Shown here piece after piece: positions 18,932 to 28,156 of a DNA stretch of 64,000 nt. Source of the stretch: Bacilli bacterium (lineage in GTDB: Bacteria; Bacillota; Bacilli; RF39; UBA660); NCBI GenBank assembly GCA_017525855.1, contig JAFXSE010000001.1:1-64000 (forward strand), written 5' to 3'. How positions within the stretch are numbered: position 1 is the stretch's first letter; the number at the start of each line of letters is the position of its first letter. A program made the position numbers and the translations under genes. Under the pieces are notes generated by a model. That model worked only from the letters and a program-made list of their open reading frames with translations. It was not told where the DNA came from and ran no database searches.

Positions 18932-20341
18932 GTGAATTTACCAGATTATTTAGAGGCAAAGAGAAGAAATAAAGATTATAAAACTATTATTTATAATATG
19001 GATAATGATTTAATTGATAAATATAAGGGTAAAACTTATTTTTTAAAAACATATGGTTGTCAGATGAATGAGCATGATAGTGAAAATATTAAAGCAATGC
19101 TTGAGGAGTTAGGTTTTGTTCTAGTAGATGATTATCTTAAAGCAGATTTAGTTATGTTAAATACATGCTCTATAAGGGAAAATGCTCATAATAAAGCTTT
19201 TGGTATGTTGGGAAGACTTAAACATTTAAAAGAAGAGAATGAAAATTTGATAATAGGAATTTGTGGATGTATGGCACAAGAAGTTGGAGTAGTTGATCAA
19301 ATACTTAACAAGTATAAATGGGTTAATTTTGTGATGGGAACTCATAATATGTATCGTCTTCCTTATATACTTGATCAAGCGTTAGAAGAGAATAAGCAAC
19401 AAATAGAAGTTTTTTCAACTGATGGTGATTTAGTTGAAGATATTCCTGTAAAAAGAGATAATGGATTTAAAGCTTGGGTAAATATTATTTATGGATGTGA
19501 TAAATTTTGCACTTATTGTATAGTTCCATATACTCGTGGTGGAGAGCGTAGTAGAAAAAAAGAAGCTATTATAAATGAAGTTAGGCAACTTAAGGAACTT
19601 GGTTATAAAGAGGTTACACTTTTAGGACAAAATGTTAATGCCTATGGTAAAGATTTATATCATGATTATGGTCTTGGTGAATTACTTGAAGAAATTGCTA
19701 AAATAGGTCTTCCAAGAGTTACTTTTATGACTAGTCATCCATGGGATTTTACAGATAAAATGATTGATGTCATAGCTAAATATCCTAATATAATGCCTTA
19801 TATTCATTTGCCACTTCAATCAGGAAGTAATAAGATATTAAAATTAATGGGAAGACGTTATACAAAGGAAAGTTATTTAGAATTATTTGATAAAATGAAG
19901 AAAAGAATTCCTAATGTTAGTATATCAACAGATATAATAGTAGGTTTTCCTGGTGAAGATGATAATGATTTTAAAGAAACATTAGATGTTGTAAATTATT
20001 GTAAATATGATAATGCTTTTACATTTATTTATTCACCACGTGAAAATACACCAGCAGCTAAACTAAAAGATGATGTAACGCTTGAAGAAAAAGAAAAAAG
20101 ACTTTATAAATTAAATGAGACTGTAAATAAATATTTCTTAGAGAATAATAAAAAACTAGAAGGAACTGTAGTTGATGTATTAGTAGAAGGAATATCAGAA
20201 AAGAAAAAAGATAATTATTTTGGATATACTCATAATAATAAATTAATTAATTTTACTGGTGAGGCTAAAATAGGTGACATAGTTAAAGTTAAGGTAACGT
20301 CAGCAAAAACATGGAGTTTAGATGGAAAAATATCTGAGTAA
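18932..20341 (+). CDS. miaB: tRNA-2-methylthio-N6-dimethylallyladenosine synthase MiaB
   Basis: Radical SAM methylthiotransferase that adds a methylthio group to i6A37 of tRNAs reading UNN codons. N-terminal UPF0004 domain with KTYGCQMNEHDSE and two more Cys (NTCSIRE, GCMAQE) for the second Fe-S cluster; radical SAM core with Cys189, Cys193 and Cys196 in CDKFCTYC; C-terminal TRAM domain (about 405-469). GTG at 18932 is preferred over a GTG at 18890: the latter has no ribosome site and sits in a TGATAAAAT box that looks like an extended -10. The stop overlaps the next gene by 20 bp. miaB-ymcA-cotE is the Bacillus order. Confidence 0.93.
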   Translation: MNLPDYLEAKRRNKDYKTIIYNMDNDLIDKYKGKTYFLKTYGCQMNEHDSENIKAMLEELGFVLVDDYLKADLVMLNTCSIRENAHNKAFGMLGRLKHLKEENENLIIGICGCMAQEVGVVDQILNKYKWVNFVMGTHNMYRLPYILDQALEENKQQIEVFSTDGDLVEDIPVKRDNGFKAWVNIIYGCDKFCTYCIVPYTRGGERSRKKEAIINEVRQLKELGYKEVTLLGQNVNAYGKDLYHDYGLGELLEEIAKIGLPRVTFMTSHPWDFTDKMIDVIAKYPNIMPYIHLPLQSGSNKILKLMGRRYTKESYLELFDKMKKRIPNVSISTDIIVGFPGEDDNDFKETLDVVNYCKYDNAFTFIYSPRENTPAAKLKDDVTLEEKEKRLYKLNETVNKYFLENNKKLEGTVVDVLVEGISEKKKDNYFGYTHNNKLINFTGEAKIGDIVKVKVTSAKTWSLDGKISE

Positions 20342-20669
20342 TGAAACAGAAAAAAGTTTAGAAGAATTAATTAATTATATAAAAAATAGTCATGAGTATA
20401 TAGAATGTATGAAGTTAAAAGAAAAAATAAGTGAAGATAAAGATTTAATGTTACTTATTGATGATGTTAGAAAAAGTCAAAAAAATTATATAAAAAGTAA
20501 TTATGATAAAGATAAAAAGATAATACTTGATGAAAAAATAAAGTTATTAGATTTAAATAGTTTATATGTTATGTATTCATATTACTTGGAACAAGTTAAC
20601 TATATGATTAATCTTATAAAAGACGAGTTGAATGATTATTTTTTTGAAATTACTAATATTTTAAAATGA
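20322..20669 (+). CDS. ymcA: YmcA/YlbF-family protein
   Basis: Small helical protein of 115 residues overlapping miaB by 20 bp. Composition and pattern fit the YlbF/YmcA family: a long helix with L..LI..IK.S.EY.....L...I....DL..LI..V...Q, then a second long helix. In Bacillus, YmcA, YlbF and YaaT form a complex that acts on RNase Y and promotes biofilm, competence and sporulation. The identification leans on position between miaB and cotE as much as on sequence. Start has GGAG 6-7 bases upstream, inside miaB. Confidence 0.72.
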   Translation: MEKYLSNETEKSLEELINYIKNSHEYIECMKLKEKISEDKDLMLLIDDVRKSQKNYIKSNYDKDKKIILDEKIKLLDLNSLYVMYSYYLEQVNYMINLIKDELNDYFFEITNILK

Positions 20670-20714
20670 CTATAAGTTATGAAGATGAGAAATATGTTAA
20701 TAGTAAGATGAGAG

Positions 20715-20744
20715 TTGAAAGTTTTCAATTTTGGTTTTGATAAT
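20715..20744 (+). promoter_or_regulatory. Possible vegetative promoter upstream of cotE
   Basis: TTGAAA (20715-20720), 18-bp spacer, GATAAT (20739-20744), about 50 bp before cotE. A separate CATAGACT box at 20768 resembles mother-cell sporulation -10 elements. Confidence 0.35.
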
Positions 20745-20793
20745 TAGTCAAAAAAAATTCCTTCTTGCATAGACTAGAATGAGGAGGAATATT

Positions 20794-21333
20794 ATGTCAA
20801 GCTATAGAGAAATAGTTACAAAGACTGTTATAGGTAAAGGTAAAAAAAGTTTTGTTGATCATGGGCGTATAAAAGCTAATAATACTCCATCAACTATTCT
20901 TGGATGTTGGATTATAAATAATGATTTTAATGGAGTTAAAAATAACGGAAGTGTTATTATTAATGGTACATATGATTTAAATGTTTGGTATTCATATGAT
21001 AATAATAGTAAAACAGATGTTATAAAACAAACTATACCATATAATGAAACAGTACATATAAAAAATACTAGTGATGTTTCAAATCAGGAAGTTATTGTTC
21101 GTAGTTTAAAACAGCCTACAATATCTAAAGTTGATATTGATGGAGATGATATTGTTTATGTTATTGATAAAGAATTAGGAATCGAGCTAGTAGGAGATGA
21201 AAAAGTAAAAATCGCAGTTGATGATGAAGAAGACCCTTGGGATGAAATAATAGATGATGTTAATGATAAACAAATAGATAATGAAGTTAATGAAGAATTT
21301 ATTAAAGAAGATCAAAACGAAGAAAGTTTATAA
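20794..21333 (+). CDS. cotE: Outer spore coat morphogenetic protein CotE
   Basis: This 179-residue protein starts SSYREIVTKTVIGKGKKS and continues with ILGCWIINN, GTYDLNVWYSYDNNSKT and VIVRSLKQPT. That closely follows Bacillus CotE as I recall it (SEYREIITKAV.AKG, ILGCWVINH, DVNTWYSY..NTKT, QQPN), including the acidic C-terminal tail rich in Asp/Glu. CotE lies on the forespore surface and is needed for outer coat assembly. Its position after miaB-ymcA is the Bacillus one (mutS would follow there but does not here). ATG 20794 has GAGGAGG 7 bases upstream; an ATG at 20779 overlaps that site and is rejected. Followed by a strong terminator. Confidence 0.9.
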   Translation: MSSYREIVTKTVIGKGKKSFVDHGRIKANNTPSTILGCWIINNDFNGVKNNGSVIINGTYDLNVWYSYDNNSKTDVIKQTIPYNETVHIKNTSDVSNQEVIVRSLKQPTISKVDIDGDDIVYVIDKELGIELVGDEKVKIAVDDEEDPWDEIIDDVNDKQIDNEVNEEFIKEDQNEESL

Positions 21334-21353
21334 CATCTTTTTTTAATAAACTA

Positions 21354-21380
21354 GAAGACTAAATTTAGTTTTCTTTTTTT
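21354..21380 (+). terminator. Terminator of cotE
   Basis: Arms GAAGACTAA (21354-21362) and TTAGTTTTC (21365-21373) with one G-T pair, followed by seven T. Confidence 0.8.
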
Positions 21381-21414
21381 ATATATATGCTATAATCAAT
21401 ATAGGAGGGTTCGT

Positions 21415-21912
21415 ATGATATATTTGTGTAAAGATAATAAGTCTGTTAGTAAAAATATTATGGTTTATAAGAATAGTGATAAACGTAATGAAATATTAAA
21501 AAAAATGAAAGGGTTGAAAGAAGAATTACTTGTTTCATATTCTGTTGTTGAGGAATGTTCAACTCCTAAGTTTAGAAATTTTAAAACTATTTCATTAGAT
21601 TTTTTTCAATTTGATTCGCAATTTGACTTATTAAGAGAAATATTGCTTTGTGATTTAAATGATAATAGTAAGAAACAAATTATTGAAAGTATTTCATCTT
21701 TTGATGATTTCCTATTTTTTACTAATGAATTGTTAGATGGTATTAGAATAGAAGAAATAGCTACTTTTGATATAGAAAAGATGAATGAAATAAGACAATT
21801 AAGTGAAGCCGAAGGATTAAATTGTGAAGCGGCAAATGTTTTATCTCAATTGGATAAAGCTAAAAATAATTATAAAGTATTGTTACTTAGTGAAAAGTAT
21901 AAACAACTTTAG
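21415..21912 (+). CDS. Hypothetical protein, paralogue of next gene (165 aa)
   Basis: I do not recognise the family. Cytoplasmic, no membrane segment. It shares a layout with the following gene: start M-x-YL-x-KD, and a matching C-terminal block (ATFDIEKMNEIRQLSEAEGL, then NCEAANVL here; EFDIERLKQLDLFSKEMGV, then WCESSNIL there) ending in a KVL-x-L helix. The pair are therefore diverged tandem duplicates. TGCTATAAT at 21388-21396 is an extended -10, and AGGAGG precedes the ATG. Confidence 0.6.
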   Translation: MIYLCKDNKSVSKNIMVYKNSDKRNEILKKMKGLKEELLVSYSVVEECSTPKFRNFKTISLDFFQFDSQFDLLREILLCDLNDNSKKQIIESISSFDDFLFFTNELLDGIRIEEIATFDIEKMNEIRQLSEAEGLNCEAANVLSQLDKAKNNYKVLLLSEKYKQL

Positions 21913-21920
21913 GAGTAATT

Positions 21921-22442
21921 ATGTTGTATTTAAAAAAAGATTCATTTATTAGTTCTAATGTTATAATTCCTTTGGATGATTATTCTAAGATAGAATTAGA
22001 AAGATTAAAAAGAGATTATAATTATAATAAATATAATAGTTTTGTATCTAGACAATTAACATATTTTTTAAATCAAAGTTTAGAAAATATAGATAGTCAG
22101 AAAAAATTAGTTAAAACAGGTATTAATTTAGGTGAAATATGTGATGTTAATTGTTTAAATAGAATCAGTTCTTTATTACAATCTAATATGAGTTTGGATG
22201 ATAAAAAATATTTTATTAATAATATTTTAGATTTTAAAGATTTTAATATATTTGTATTTAGAATATTTAATAAAATTAGGATAGAAAAAATAGGTGAGTT
22301 TGATATAGAACGTTTAAAACAATTGGATTTGTTTAGTAAAGAAATGGGAGTATGGTGTGAATCTAGTAATATATTAGAAAGTGTTCAAGTTGCAGAAAAT
22401 AATAGTAAAGTTTTAAAATTGGCAAAAAAAATAAAGTGTTAA
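21921..22442 (+). CDS. Hypothetical protein, paralogue of previous gene (173 aa)
   Basis: Starts 8 bp after the preceding paralogue and is surely co-transcribed with it. Same architecture: an N-terminal variable half with an SRQLTYFLNQSL helix, and a C-terminal half with IRIEKIGEFDIERLKQLDLF and CESSNILESVQVAENNSKVL. Both proteins conserve one Cys near the end (CEA/CES). Function unknown. Ends just before the rpsP promoter. Confidence 0.6.
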   Translation: MLYLKKDSFISSNVIIPLDDYSKIELERLKRDYNYNKYNSFVSRQLTYFLNQSLENIDSQKKLVKTGINLGEICDVNCLNRISSLLQSNMSLDDKKYFINNILDFKDFNIFVFRIFNKIRIEKIGEFDIERLKQLDLFSKEMGVWCESSNILESVQVAENNSKVLKLAKKIKC

Positions 22443-22453
22443 ACAAAAAAGGT

Positions 22454-22482
22454 TGACACCGTATCACTTTTAGTGTATATTA
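22454..22482 (+). promoter_or_regulatory. Strong sigma-A-type promoter of rpsP
   Basis: TTGACA (22454-22459), 17-bp spacer, TATATT (22477-22482) with TG one base before it. A small inverted repeat (CACT...AGTG) lies in the spacer. Confidence 0.75.
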
Positions 22483-22510
22483 TATACATTGATGAAAGGA
22501 AGGAAATATT

Positions 22511-22792
22511 ATGGCAGTTAAATTACGTTTAACAAGAATGGGATCTAAAAAGAAACCTACATATAGAATTGTTGCTACTGACTCACATCGTCCAAGAAGT
22601 GGTCAATATATTGAATTAGTTGGTACTTATAATCCATTAACTGATCCAAAAACAGTTAGTATTAAAGAAGAAGTAGCTATGAAATGGTTAAAAAATGGAG
22701 CTATTCCAACTGATACAGTTCGTAACTTATTTAGTGAAGCAGGTATTATGAAAAAATACGCTCTTGAAAAGAATAAGAAAGAAGACAAATAA
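22511..22792 (+). CDS. rpsP: 30S ribosomal protein S16
   Basis: This 93-residue basic protein starts [20 protein letters not shown] and contains [14 protein letters not shown], the S16 hallmark. It binds 16S rRNA in the 5' domain and is needed for 30S assembly. AAGGAAGG precedes the ATG, under a strong promoter. The stop overlaps the khpA start by one base. In Bacillus the operon continues with ylqD-rimM-trmD-rplS; here it ends after khpA. Confidence 0.98.
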   Translation: MAVKLRLTRMGSKKKPTYRIVATDSHRPRSGQYIELVGTYNPLTDPKTVSIKEEVAMKWLKNGAIPTDTVRNLFSEAGIMKKYALEKNKKEDK

Positions 22793-23040
22793 TGAATTTG
22801 GTAGAATTAACAGAGTCAATTGTAAAATCTATTGTTTTAGATAGTGAAAGTGTTATGGTTAAAGAGTTTGAAAGTGATGATGAGAAGTCTATTAATATTC
22901 AAGTATTAGTTTCTGAGGATGATTTAGGAAGAGTAATTGGAAAAAATGGTAAAACAGCTAATTCAATTCGTACTTTAATTCAAGCTAGTAGCTCTCTTAA
23001 AGATAATAAATACGTACATATTGATATTGATAAGTTTTAG
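22792..23040 (+). CDS. khpA: KH-domain RNA-binding protein KhpA
   Basis: This 82-residue protein is a single type-II KH domain with the GRVIGKNGKTANSIRTLI loop (GxxG is GKNG) that grips single-stranded RNA. KhpA pairs with KhpB/EloR in low-GC Gram-positives and affects cell-wall elongation and sRNA control. Its place directly after rpsP, with the ATG overlapping the rpsP stop, is conserved. The last codons form one arm of the terminator. Confidence 0.93.
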   Translation: MNLVELTESIVKSIVLDSESVMVKEFESDDEKSINIQVLVSEDDLGRVIGKNGKTANSIRTLIQASSSLKDNKYVHIDIDKF

Positions 23041-23062
23041 ATTATATCTAAAACTTTTTTAT
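23033..23062 (+). terminator. Bidirectional terminator between khpA and the radical SAM gene
   Basis: Arms AGTTTTAGA (23033-23041) and TCTAAAACT (23047-23055), loop TTATA, then T. The convergent gene ends at 23059, so both strands use it. Confidence 0.85.
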
Positions 23063-23961
23063 TTTACTCCAGTTAAATCAAATTCAGGTATAAAACTTTC
23101 TAAACAAGTTTTACCATCTTGTACAAAGGCATTTTCGATACCAAGTGAACATGCATAATCTATTAATTCGTTATATTCTTCTTCTGTAATTGTTTTATTT
23201 AATTCATCAATATGTTCTACTTGCTTTAGTGGTGTATATTGATTCATGATGCTTATAAAAATATTATTTCCATATATTAGATGAAGGTATTCTAATATTT
23301 TTTTTGAATCTTTAATTTGTTTAGGTAGCATTAAATGCCTTACTATTAATCCTTTTTGCATTATACCATTATCATCTATTGCAATTGGTCCTGTTTGTCT
23401 ATACATTTCTTCAATAGCATCAATTGCTATATTAAAATAATTAGGTGCTTTTGAATACTTCATAGCAAGTAAATCATCAAAGTATTTTAAGTCTGGTAAG
23501 TATATATCTATTAGTCCTTCTAACATTTTTAAAGATTCTTTTTTTTCGTAACTACTAGTGTTATATACTATTGGAATATTAAGACCCATTTCTTTTGCTT
23601 TTTGAATAGCTTCTTTAATTTGTGGAATAAAATGTGTTGGAGTTACTAAATTAATGTTATGAACATTTTCATTTTGTAATTCAATCATTTTTTGTGCTAG
23701 TTTGTTAATACTAATTTCTTCTCCAAAATTATTAGTTGAAATATTATAGTTTTGACAAAAAATACACTTTAAATTACATCCAGAGAAGAATATTGCGCCA
23801 CTTCCATATTTTCCTGATATAGGTGGTTCTTCATAGTAATGTGGAGCAATTCTTGCAACTCTTATTTTATCATTCATACCACATAGACCAATTTCATTTT
23901 TTACTCTATTTACTTTACATTCTCTTGGACATAAAGTACAACAATTTAAGATATTTTTCAT
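23059..23961 (-). CDS. PflX-like radical SAM protein
   Basis: This 300-residue protein belongs to the group related to pyruvate formate-lyase activating enzymes (COG1313/PflX). A Cys-rich N-terminus (CTLCPRECKVNR, GLCGM) precedes the radical SAM cluster CNLKCIFCQN, with YEEPPISG before it; HLMLPKQIKDSKKIL and the C-terminal SLGIENAFVQDG are family features. The activated substrate is unknown. The ATG at 23959-23961 with GGTGAT upstream is chosen over an in-frame TTG five codons earlier. It is alone on the minus strand between the rpsP and cdsA operons. Confidence 0.85.
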   Translation of the reverse strand: MKNILNCCTLCPRECKVNRVKNEIGLCGMNDKIRVARIAPHYYEEPPISGKYGSGAIFFSGCNLKCIFCQNYNISTNNFGEEISINKLAQKMIELQNENVHNINLVTPTHFIPQIKEAIQKAKEMGLNIPIVYNTSSYEKKESLKMLEGLIDIYLPDLKYFDDLLAMKYSKAPNYFNIAIDAIEEMYRQTGPIAIDDNGIMQKGLIVRHLMLPKQIKDSKKILEYLHLIYGNNIFISIMNQYTPLKQVEHIDELNKTITEEEYNELIDYACSLGIENAFVQDGKTCLESFIPEFDLTGVK

Positions 23962-24045
23962 CTTTATCACCAACAAGATTATAACATTTTTCTTGTAGAA
24001 AACAAAACAGTGTATTATACTATTATTAGAAATAATGGAGGAATT

Positions 24046-24846
24046 ATGAAAAAAAGAATTTTAAGTGCAATAATTATGATGGCTATATTTATACCATTAT
24101 TGATAGTAGGTGGCAAACCTTTTGTTTTGTTAATGTGTATTTTAGCTTTAGGAAGTTTGTATGAATTACTAAGAATTGGATCTTCACAGAATAGTTTTCC
24201 TGCGTTTATGAAAATATGTTCATATTTAGTATTACTATTTATATGTACTAGAAATATTGATTCATTGGATTTTAATTATAATTTAGATTATAAAATGATA
24301 ACTGTAATAATATTCTTATTCTTATGTCCATTAGTATTTTATAATAACAATAAAAAATATAATATAACAGATGGTTTATATTTAATTGGTGGAGTATTGT
24401 TTTTAGGACTAAGCTTTAATTTACTAATTATAGCTAGAAATTATGATTTATATCGAATAGTTTATTTACTACTTATTTCTACTATTACTGATACTTTTGC
24501 ATATATTACTGGAAATTTAGTAGGAAGACATAAACTTGCTCCTAAAATCTCTCCTAATAAGACAATAGAAGGTTTTATAGGTGGAACAATTATGGGAGTA
24601 ATAGTTGCGACTTCTTTCTATCATGTATTTATTAATTCTAGTGTTTCACTTACTTTACTTATTTTGATAACGATTGCACTTAGTATAGTTGGGCAAATTG
24701 GTGATTTGGTTTTTTCAATGATTAAGCGTTATTATGACAAAAAAGATTTTTCAAACTTAATTCCTGGTCATGGTGGAATACTTGATAGGTTTGATAGTAT
24801 AATTTTTGTTGCGTTGGCATTTATATTAGTATCAGGTATTCTATAG
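24046..24846 (+). CDS. cdsA: Phosphatidate cytidylyltransferase CdsA
   Basis: Makes CDP-diacylglycerol from CTP and phosphatidic acid, the branch point of phospholipid synthesis. This 266-residue membrane protein has about seven to eight helices. The C-terminal signature runs SNLIPGHGGILDRFDS (about 236-251), with the conserved acidic and basic residues FAYITGNLVGRHKLAPKISPNKT before it. ATG 24046 has GGAGG 6 bases upstream. rseP follows after 9 bp, as in Bacillus (there with dxr between; dxr and uppS are absent here). Confidence 0.96.
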   Translation: MKKRILSAIIMMAIFIPLLIVGGKPFVLLMCILALGSLYELLRIGSSQNSFPAFMKICSYLVLLFICTRNIDSLDFNYNLDYKMITVIIFLFLCPLVFYNNNKKYNITDGLYLIGGVLFLGLSFNLLIIARNYDLYRIVYLLLISTITDTFAYITGNLVGRHKLAPKISPNKTIEGFIGGTIMGVIVATSFYHVFINSSVSLTLLILITIALSIVGQIGDLVFSMIKRYYDKKDFSNLIPGHGGILDRFDSIIFVALAFILVSGIL

Positions 24847-24855
24847 GAGGAAAAA

Positions 24856-25914
24856 ATGACTGTTTTTATAAATATTTTACTTTTTATTTTAATTCTTGGA
24901 GTTATAGTAGCAATTCATGAGTTTGGACATTTTATTTTTGCTAAAATAAATGGCGTATATGTTTATGAATATGCTATTGGGATGGGACCTAAATTATTTA
25001 GTTTTAAGCCTAAAAATAGTGAAACTGTTTATTCATTAAGGGCTATTCCTTTAGGAGGTTTTTGCTCTTTAGCTGGTGAAGATACTGAAGGTGATGACAA
25101 AGAAAATATTCCTTTAGATAGAAGACTTCAAGGTAAAAAAGCTTGGCAAAGATTTTTAATTATGTTTATGGGTCCTGGTTTTAATTTTTTACTTGCTCTT
25201 GTAGTTTTACTTAGCTCTTCTTTAATTTGGGGTAGTGCAACTTACGAACCAATTATAAGCCAAGTTACTAAAGATTCTCCAGCTTATGTTAGTGGTATTG
25301 AGGATGGCGATAAAGTTGTTAGTATATCAGGACATAAGATTAAAACTATTGATGATATTAGTCTTTATTTGACTTTGACTGATAAAACTAAAGCTACTGT
25401 TATTAAAGTGGAAAAAACATCTGGGGAAGTTGAAACTTACAAAGTAAAACCTAAAAAAACGGTTGTTAATAAAAAGACTACATATATTTATGGTATTAAA
25501 TTAAAATCTGAAAAAACTACTGGTTTAGTTAATGCGGTTAAATATACTTTTGTTAAAATGGGAGCTCTTTTTAGACAGATGTTTGCAACAGTAGGAGCCC
25601 TATTTAGTGGTAAGGTTCCTGTTAAAGATTTAAGTGGACCTGTTGGAATTTACTCTATAGTAGGACAGTATGCTAAAGGTGGAGCTGGAGATTTATTATT
25701 CTTACTTGCATATTTAAGTATAAATGTAGGATTTTTAAATTTATTACCAATTCCTGCTTTTGATGGTGGTCATATTTTGTTCATTTTAATTGAATTAATA
25801 AGAAGAAAACCGGTTAAACCAGAAGTAGAAAATATTATCCATACTGTCGGACTTGCATTATTGTTACTTTTAATGGTTTATGTTACAATAAACGATATAT
25901 TAAGACTTTTTTAA
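24856..25914 (+). CDS. rseP: RIP metalloprotease RseP (site-2 protease)
   Basis: Intramembrane zinc protease of 352 residues that cleaves anti-sigma factors and leftover signal peptides. HEFGH (about residues 21-25) in the first helix gives the zinc ligands, the PDZ domain spans roughly 130-205 (YVSGIEDGDKVVSISG), and NLLPIPAFDGGH near 298 supplies the third ligand (Asp). Shares the operon with cdsA and ends in a strong terminator. Confidence 0.96.
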   Translation: MTVFINILLFILILGVIVAIHEFGHFIFAKINGVYVYEYAIGMGPKLFSFKPKNSETVYSLRAIPLGGFCSLAGEDTEGDDKENIPLDRRLQGKKAWQRFLIMFMGPGFNFLLALVVLLSSSLIWGSATYEPIISQVTKDSPAYVSGIEDGDKVVSISGHKIKTIDDISLYLTLTDKTKATVIKVEKTSGEVETYKVKPKKTVVNKKTTYIYGIKLKSEKTTGLVNAVKYTFVKMGALFRQMFATVGALFSGKVPVKDLSGPVGIYSIVGQYAKGGAGDLLFLLAYLSINVGFLNLLPIPAFDGGHILFILIELIRRKPVKPEVENIIHTVGLALLLLLMVYVTINDILRLF

Positions 25915-25943
25915 TCTAATTTTTTATAAATTAGATTTTTTTT
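25913..25943 (+). terminator. Terminator of cdsA-rseP
   Basis: Arms AATCTAATTT (25913-25922) and AAATTAGATT (25928-25937), then T tract. The rseP stop is in the first arm. Confidence 0.85.
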
Positions 25944-25978
25944 GAAAATATTAGTATGATACTTAAGGAGGTGTTTAT

Positions 25979-28141
25979 ATGTATGTTGGTGTTTTAGTAG
26001 AATTATCTAATAAAAATATAGATAAAATTTTTACATACAGTGTACCTTCTTTTTTACAAGATAAAATGAAAGTTGGAATACGAGTAGAAGTTCCTTTTGG
26101 AAGACAAATATTAGAAGGATTTGTAATTTCTTTTATAAATGATGTTAGTATTGAAACTAAAGATATTATATCAATTACTTCAGATGATGTTATTTTAAAT
26201 GAAGAGTTGTTAGCTCTTGGTAAAATAATGCAAAAAGAAACATTATCTACTTTAATTAGTTGTTATCAAGTTATGCTTCCTAAAGCTTTAAAAGCAAAAA
26301 AAGGAAGTGTTGTGAATGTTAAATTTGATACTTTTTATAAATTAGGTGATGTTAGTGGACAATTAAATGATAAACAAAGAAAGATTATTTCCTTATTTAA
26401 TAAAGAAGATTTAGTATTAAAAAATGAAATAGAAAAGATTTCTAAAAGTAGTTTAAAAACTTTAGAAAATAAGGGAGTATTAATAAAAGTAAAAAAAGAA
26501 CATTATAGAAGATATATTGACGATAAAACAGAAGAAAAGAAACCTTTAACAATAGATCAAGAAAATGTTGTTAAAGAATTTCTTGGTAGTGATAGTCAGT
26601 TTTATTTATTACATGGAGTAACTGGTAGTGGTAAAACAGAAGTCTATATGGAAATGATAGAAAATGTTATAAAAAGTGGAAAAACAGCTATTGTTTTAGT
26701 ACCTGAAATTAGTTTAACTCCTCAAACTATTAGTAGATTTAGTAGAAGATTTGGTAGGAAAATAGCTTTGTTACATAGTGCTTTATCAGATGGTGAAAGA
26801 TATGATGAGTGGAGAAGAATTAATAGAGGGGAAGTTGATATAGTAATTGGTGCAAGAAGTGCTTTGTTTGCGCCAATTAAGAATCTTGGTTTAATAGTAA
26901 TAGATGAGGAACATAGTAATTCATATAAACAAGATGATATGAATCCTAGATATGATACGGTTAATATGGCTAAGCATAGAATTATGCTTAATGATGGAGC
27001 AAAACTTGTTTTAGGAAGTGCTACTCCAACTTTAGACTCTTATGCTAGAGCGCTTAAGAATGTTTATCATCTTTTAACTCTTCCTAATAGAGTTAATAAA
27101 AAAGGATTGCCTAGTATTAAACTTATTGATATGAATCATGAAATGAAAAAAGCAAAAGGTCATTTCTCATTACCTTTACTTGAAAAAATAAAAGAAAAAA
27201 TAGATAAAGGTGAACAAGTAATATTACTTCTTAATAGAAGAGGCTATTCTAGTTTTGTTACTTGTAAAAATTGTGGTTATACAGTTAAATGCCCTAATTG
27301 TGATATTACTTTAACATATCATAAAACTAGTAATAATTTAAGATGTCATTATTGTGGATATGCAACTAAAAAAAGTATAGTTTGTCCTCAATGTGGTGAG
27401 GAGTCATTGAGTGATTTAGGAATTGGAACTGAGAAAGTAGAAGAAGAGATTAATCTATTTTTACCACAAGTTAAAGTACTTAGAATGGATTTTGATACTA
27501 CTACTAGAAAAGGTGCTCACGAAAAAATGATTAATGAGTTTAGTGAGCATAAATATGATATTTTACTTGGAACACAAGTTGTTGCTAAAGGACTTGATTT
27601 TGAGAATGTTACTTTAGTAGGTGTAATTAATGCAGATACATCTTTAAATATTCCTAATTTTAGAAGTAGTGAGAATACTTTTTCATTACTCAGTCAAGTG
27701 GCTGGTAGAAGTGGAAGAAGTACAAAAACAGGAGAAGTTATTATTCAAACTTATAATCCTACTCATTATGCCATTGAATGTGTTAAGAGACATGATTATA
27801 TAAACTTTTTTAAACAAGAAATGGATATTAGAAGAAAATTAAATTATCCACCATATTATTATATTGTTTATATTAGACTTAATAGTAAAGATAATGAAAA
27901 ATGTTATAAAGAAGCTTTAAAAGTTAAAAATATACTTGAAAATAAACTAAAAAATATTATTATTTTAGGACCTAGTCAAAGTGGAGTTTTTAGAATAAAT
28001 AATATTTATAGATATGGTATTATTTTAAAATATAAAAAAGAAGATAATTTAAAAGATGTTCTTAATAAAATAATTGATGTATACAAGAGTAATACTCTTG
28101 TTACAATAGATATTAATTTTAATCCAGTAGTATTTGGATAA
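25979..28141 (+). CDS. priA: Primosomal protein N' (replication restart helicase PriA)
   Basis: This 720-residue protein reloads the replisome at broken forks. An N-terminal 3'-DNA-binding domain (YVGVLVEL...FGRQILEGFV) leads into a superfamily 2 helicase core with GVTGSGKTEVY (Walker A, about 217-227), DEEH (Walker B), LGSATPTLDSY, and QVAGRSGR. The inserted zinc-binding region has paired Cys (CKNCGYTVKCPNC and CHYCGY...CPQCG). AAGGAGGTG precedes the ATG. pyrH follows after 15 bp. Confidence 0.97.
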   Translation: MYVGVLVELSNKNIDKIFTYSVPSFLQDKMKVGIRVEVPFGRQILEGFVISFINDVSIETKDIISITSDDVILNEELLALGKIMQKETLSTLISCYQVMLPKALKAKKGSVVNVKFDTFYKLGDVSGQLNDKQRKIISLFNKEDLVLKNEIEKISKSSLKTLENKGVLIKVKKEHYRRYIDDKTEEKKPLTIDQENVVKEFLGSDSQFYLLHGVTGSGKTEVYMEMIENVIKSGKTAIVLVPEISLTPQTISRFSRRFGRKIALLHSALSDGERYDEWRRINRGEVDIVIGARSALFAPIKNLGLIVIDEEHSNSYKQDDMNPRYDTVNMAKHRIMLNDGAKLVLGSATPTLDSYARALKNVYHLLTLPNRVNKKGLPSIKLIDMNHEMKKAKGHFSLPLLEKIKEKIDKGEQVILLLNRRGYSSFVTCKNCGYTVKCPNCDITLTYHKTSNNLRCHYCGYATKKSIVCPQCGEESLSDLGIGTEKVEEEINLFLPQVKVLRMDFDTTTRKGAHEKMINEFSEHKYDILLGTQVVAKGLDFENVTLVGVINADTSLNIPNFRSSENTFSLLSQVAGRSGRSTKTGEVIIQTYNPTHYAIECVKRHDYINFFKQEMDIRRKLNYPPYYYIVYIRLNSKDNEKCYKEALKVKNILENKLKNIIILGPSQSGVFRINNIYRYGIILKYKKEDNLKDVLNKIIDVYKSNTLVTIDINFNPVVFG

Positions 28142-28156
28142 TGGGAGGAGTAGAGT

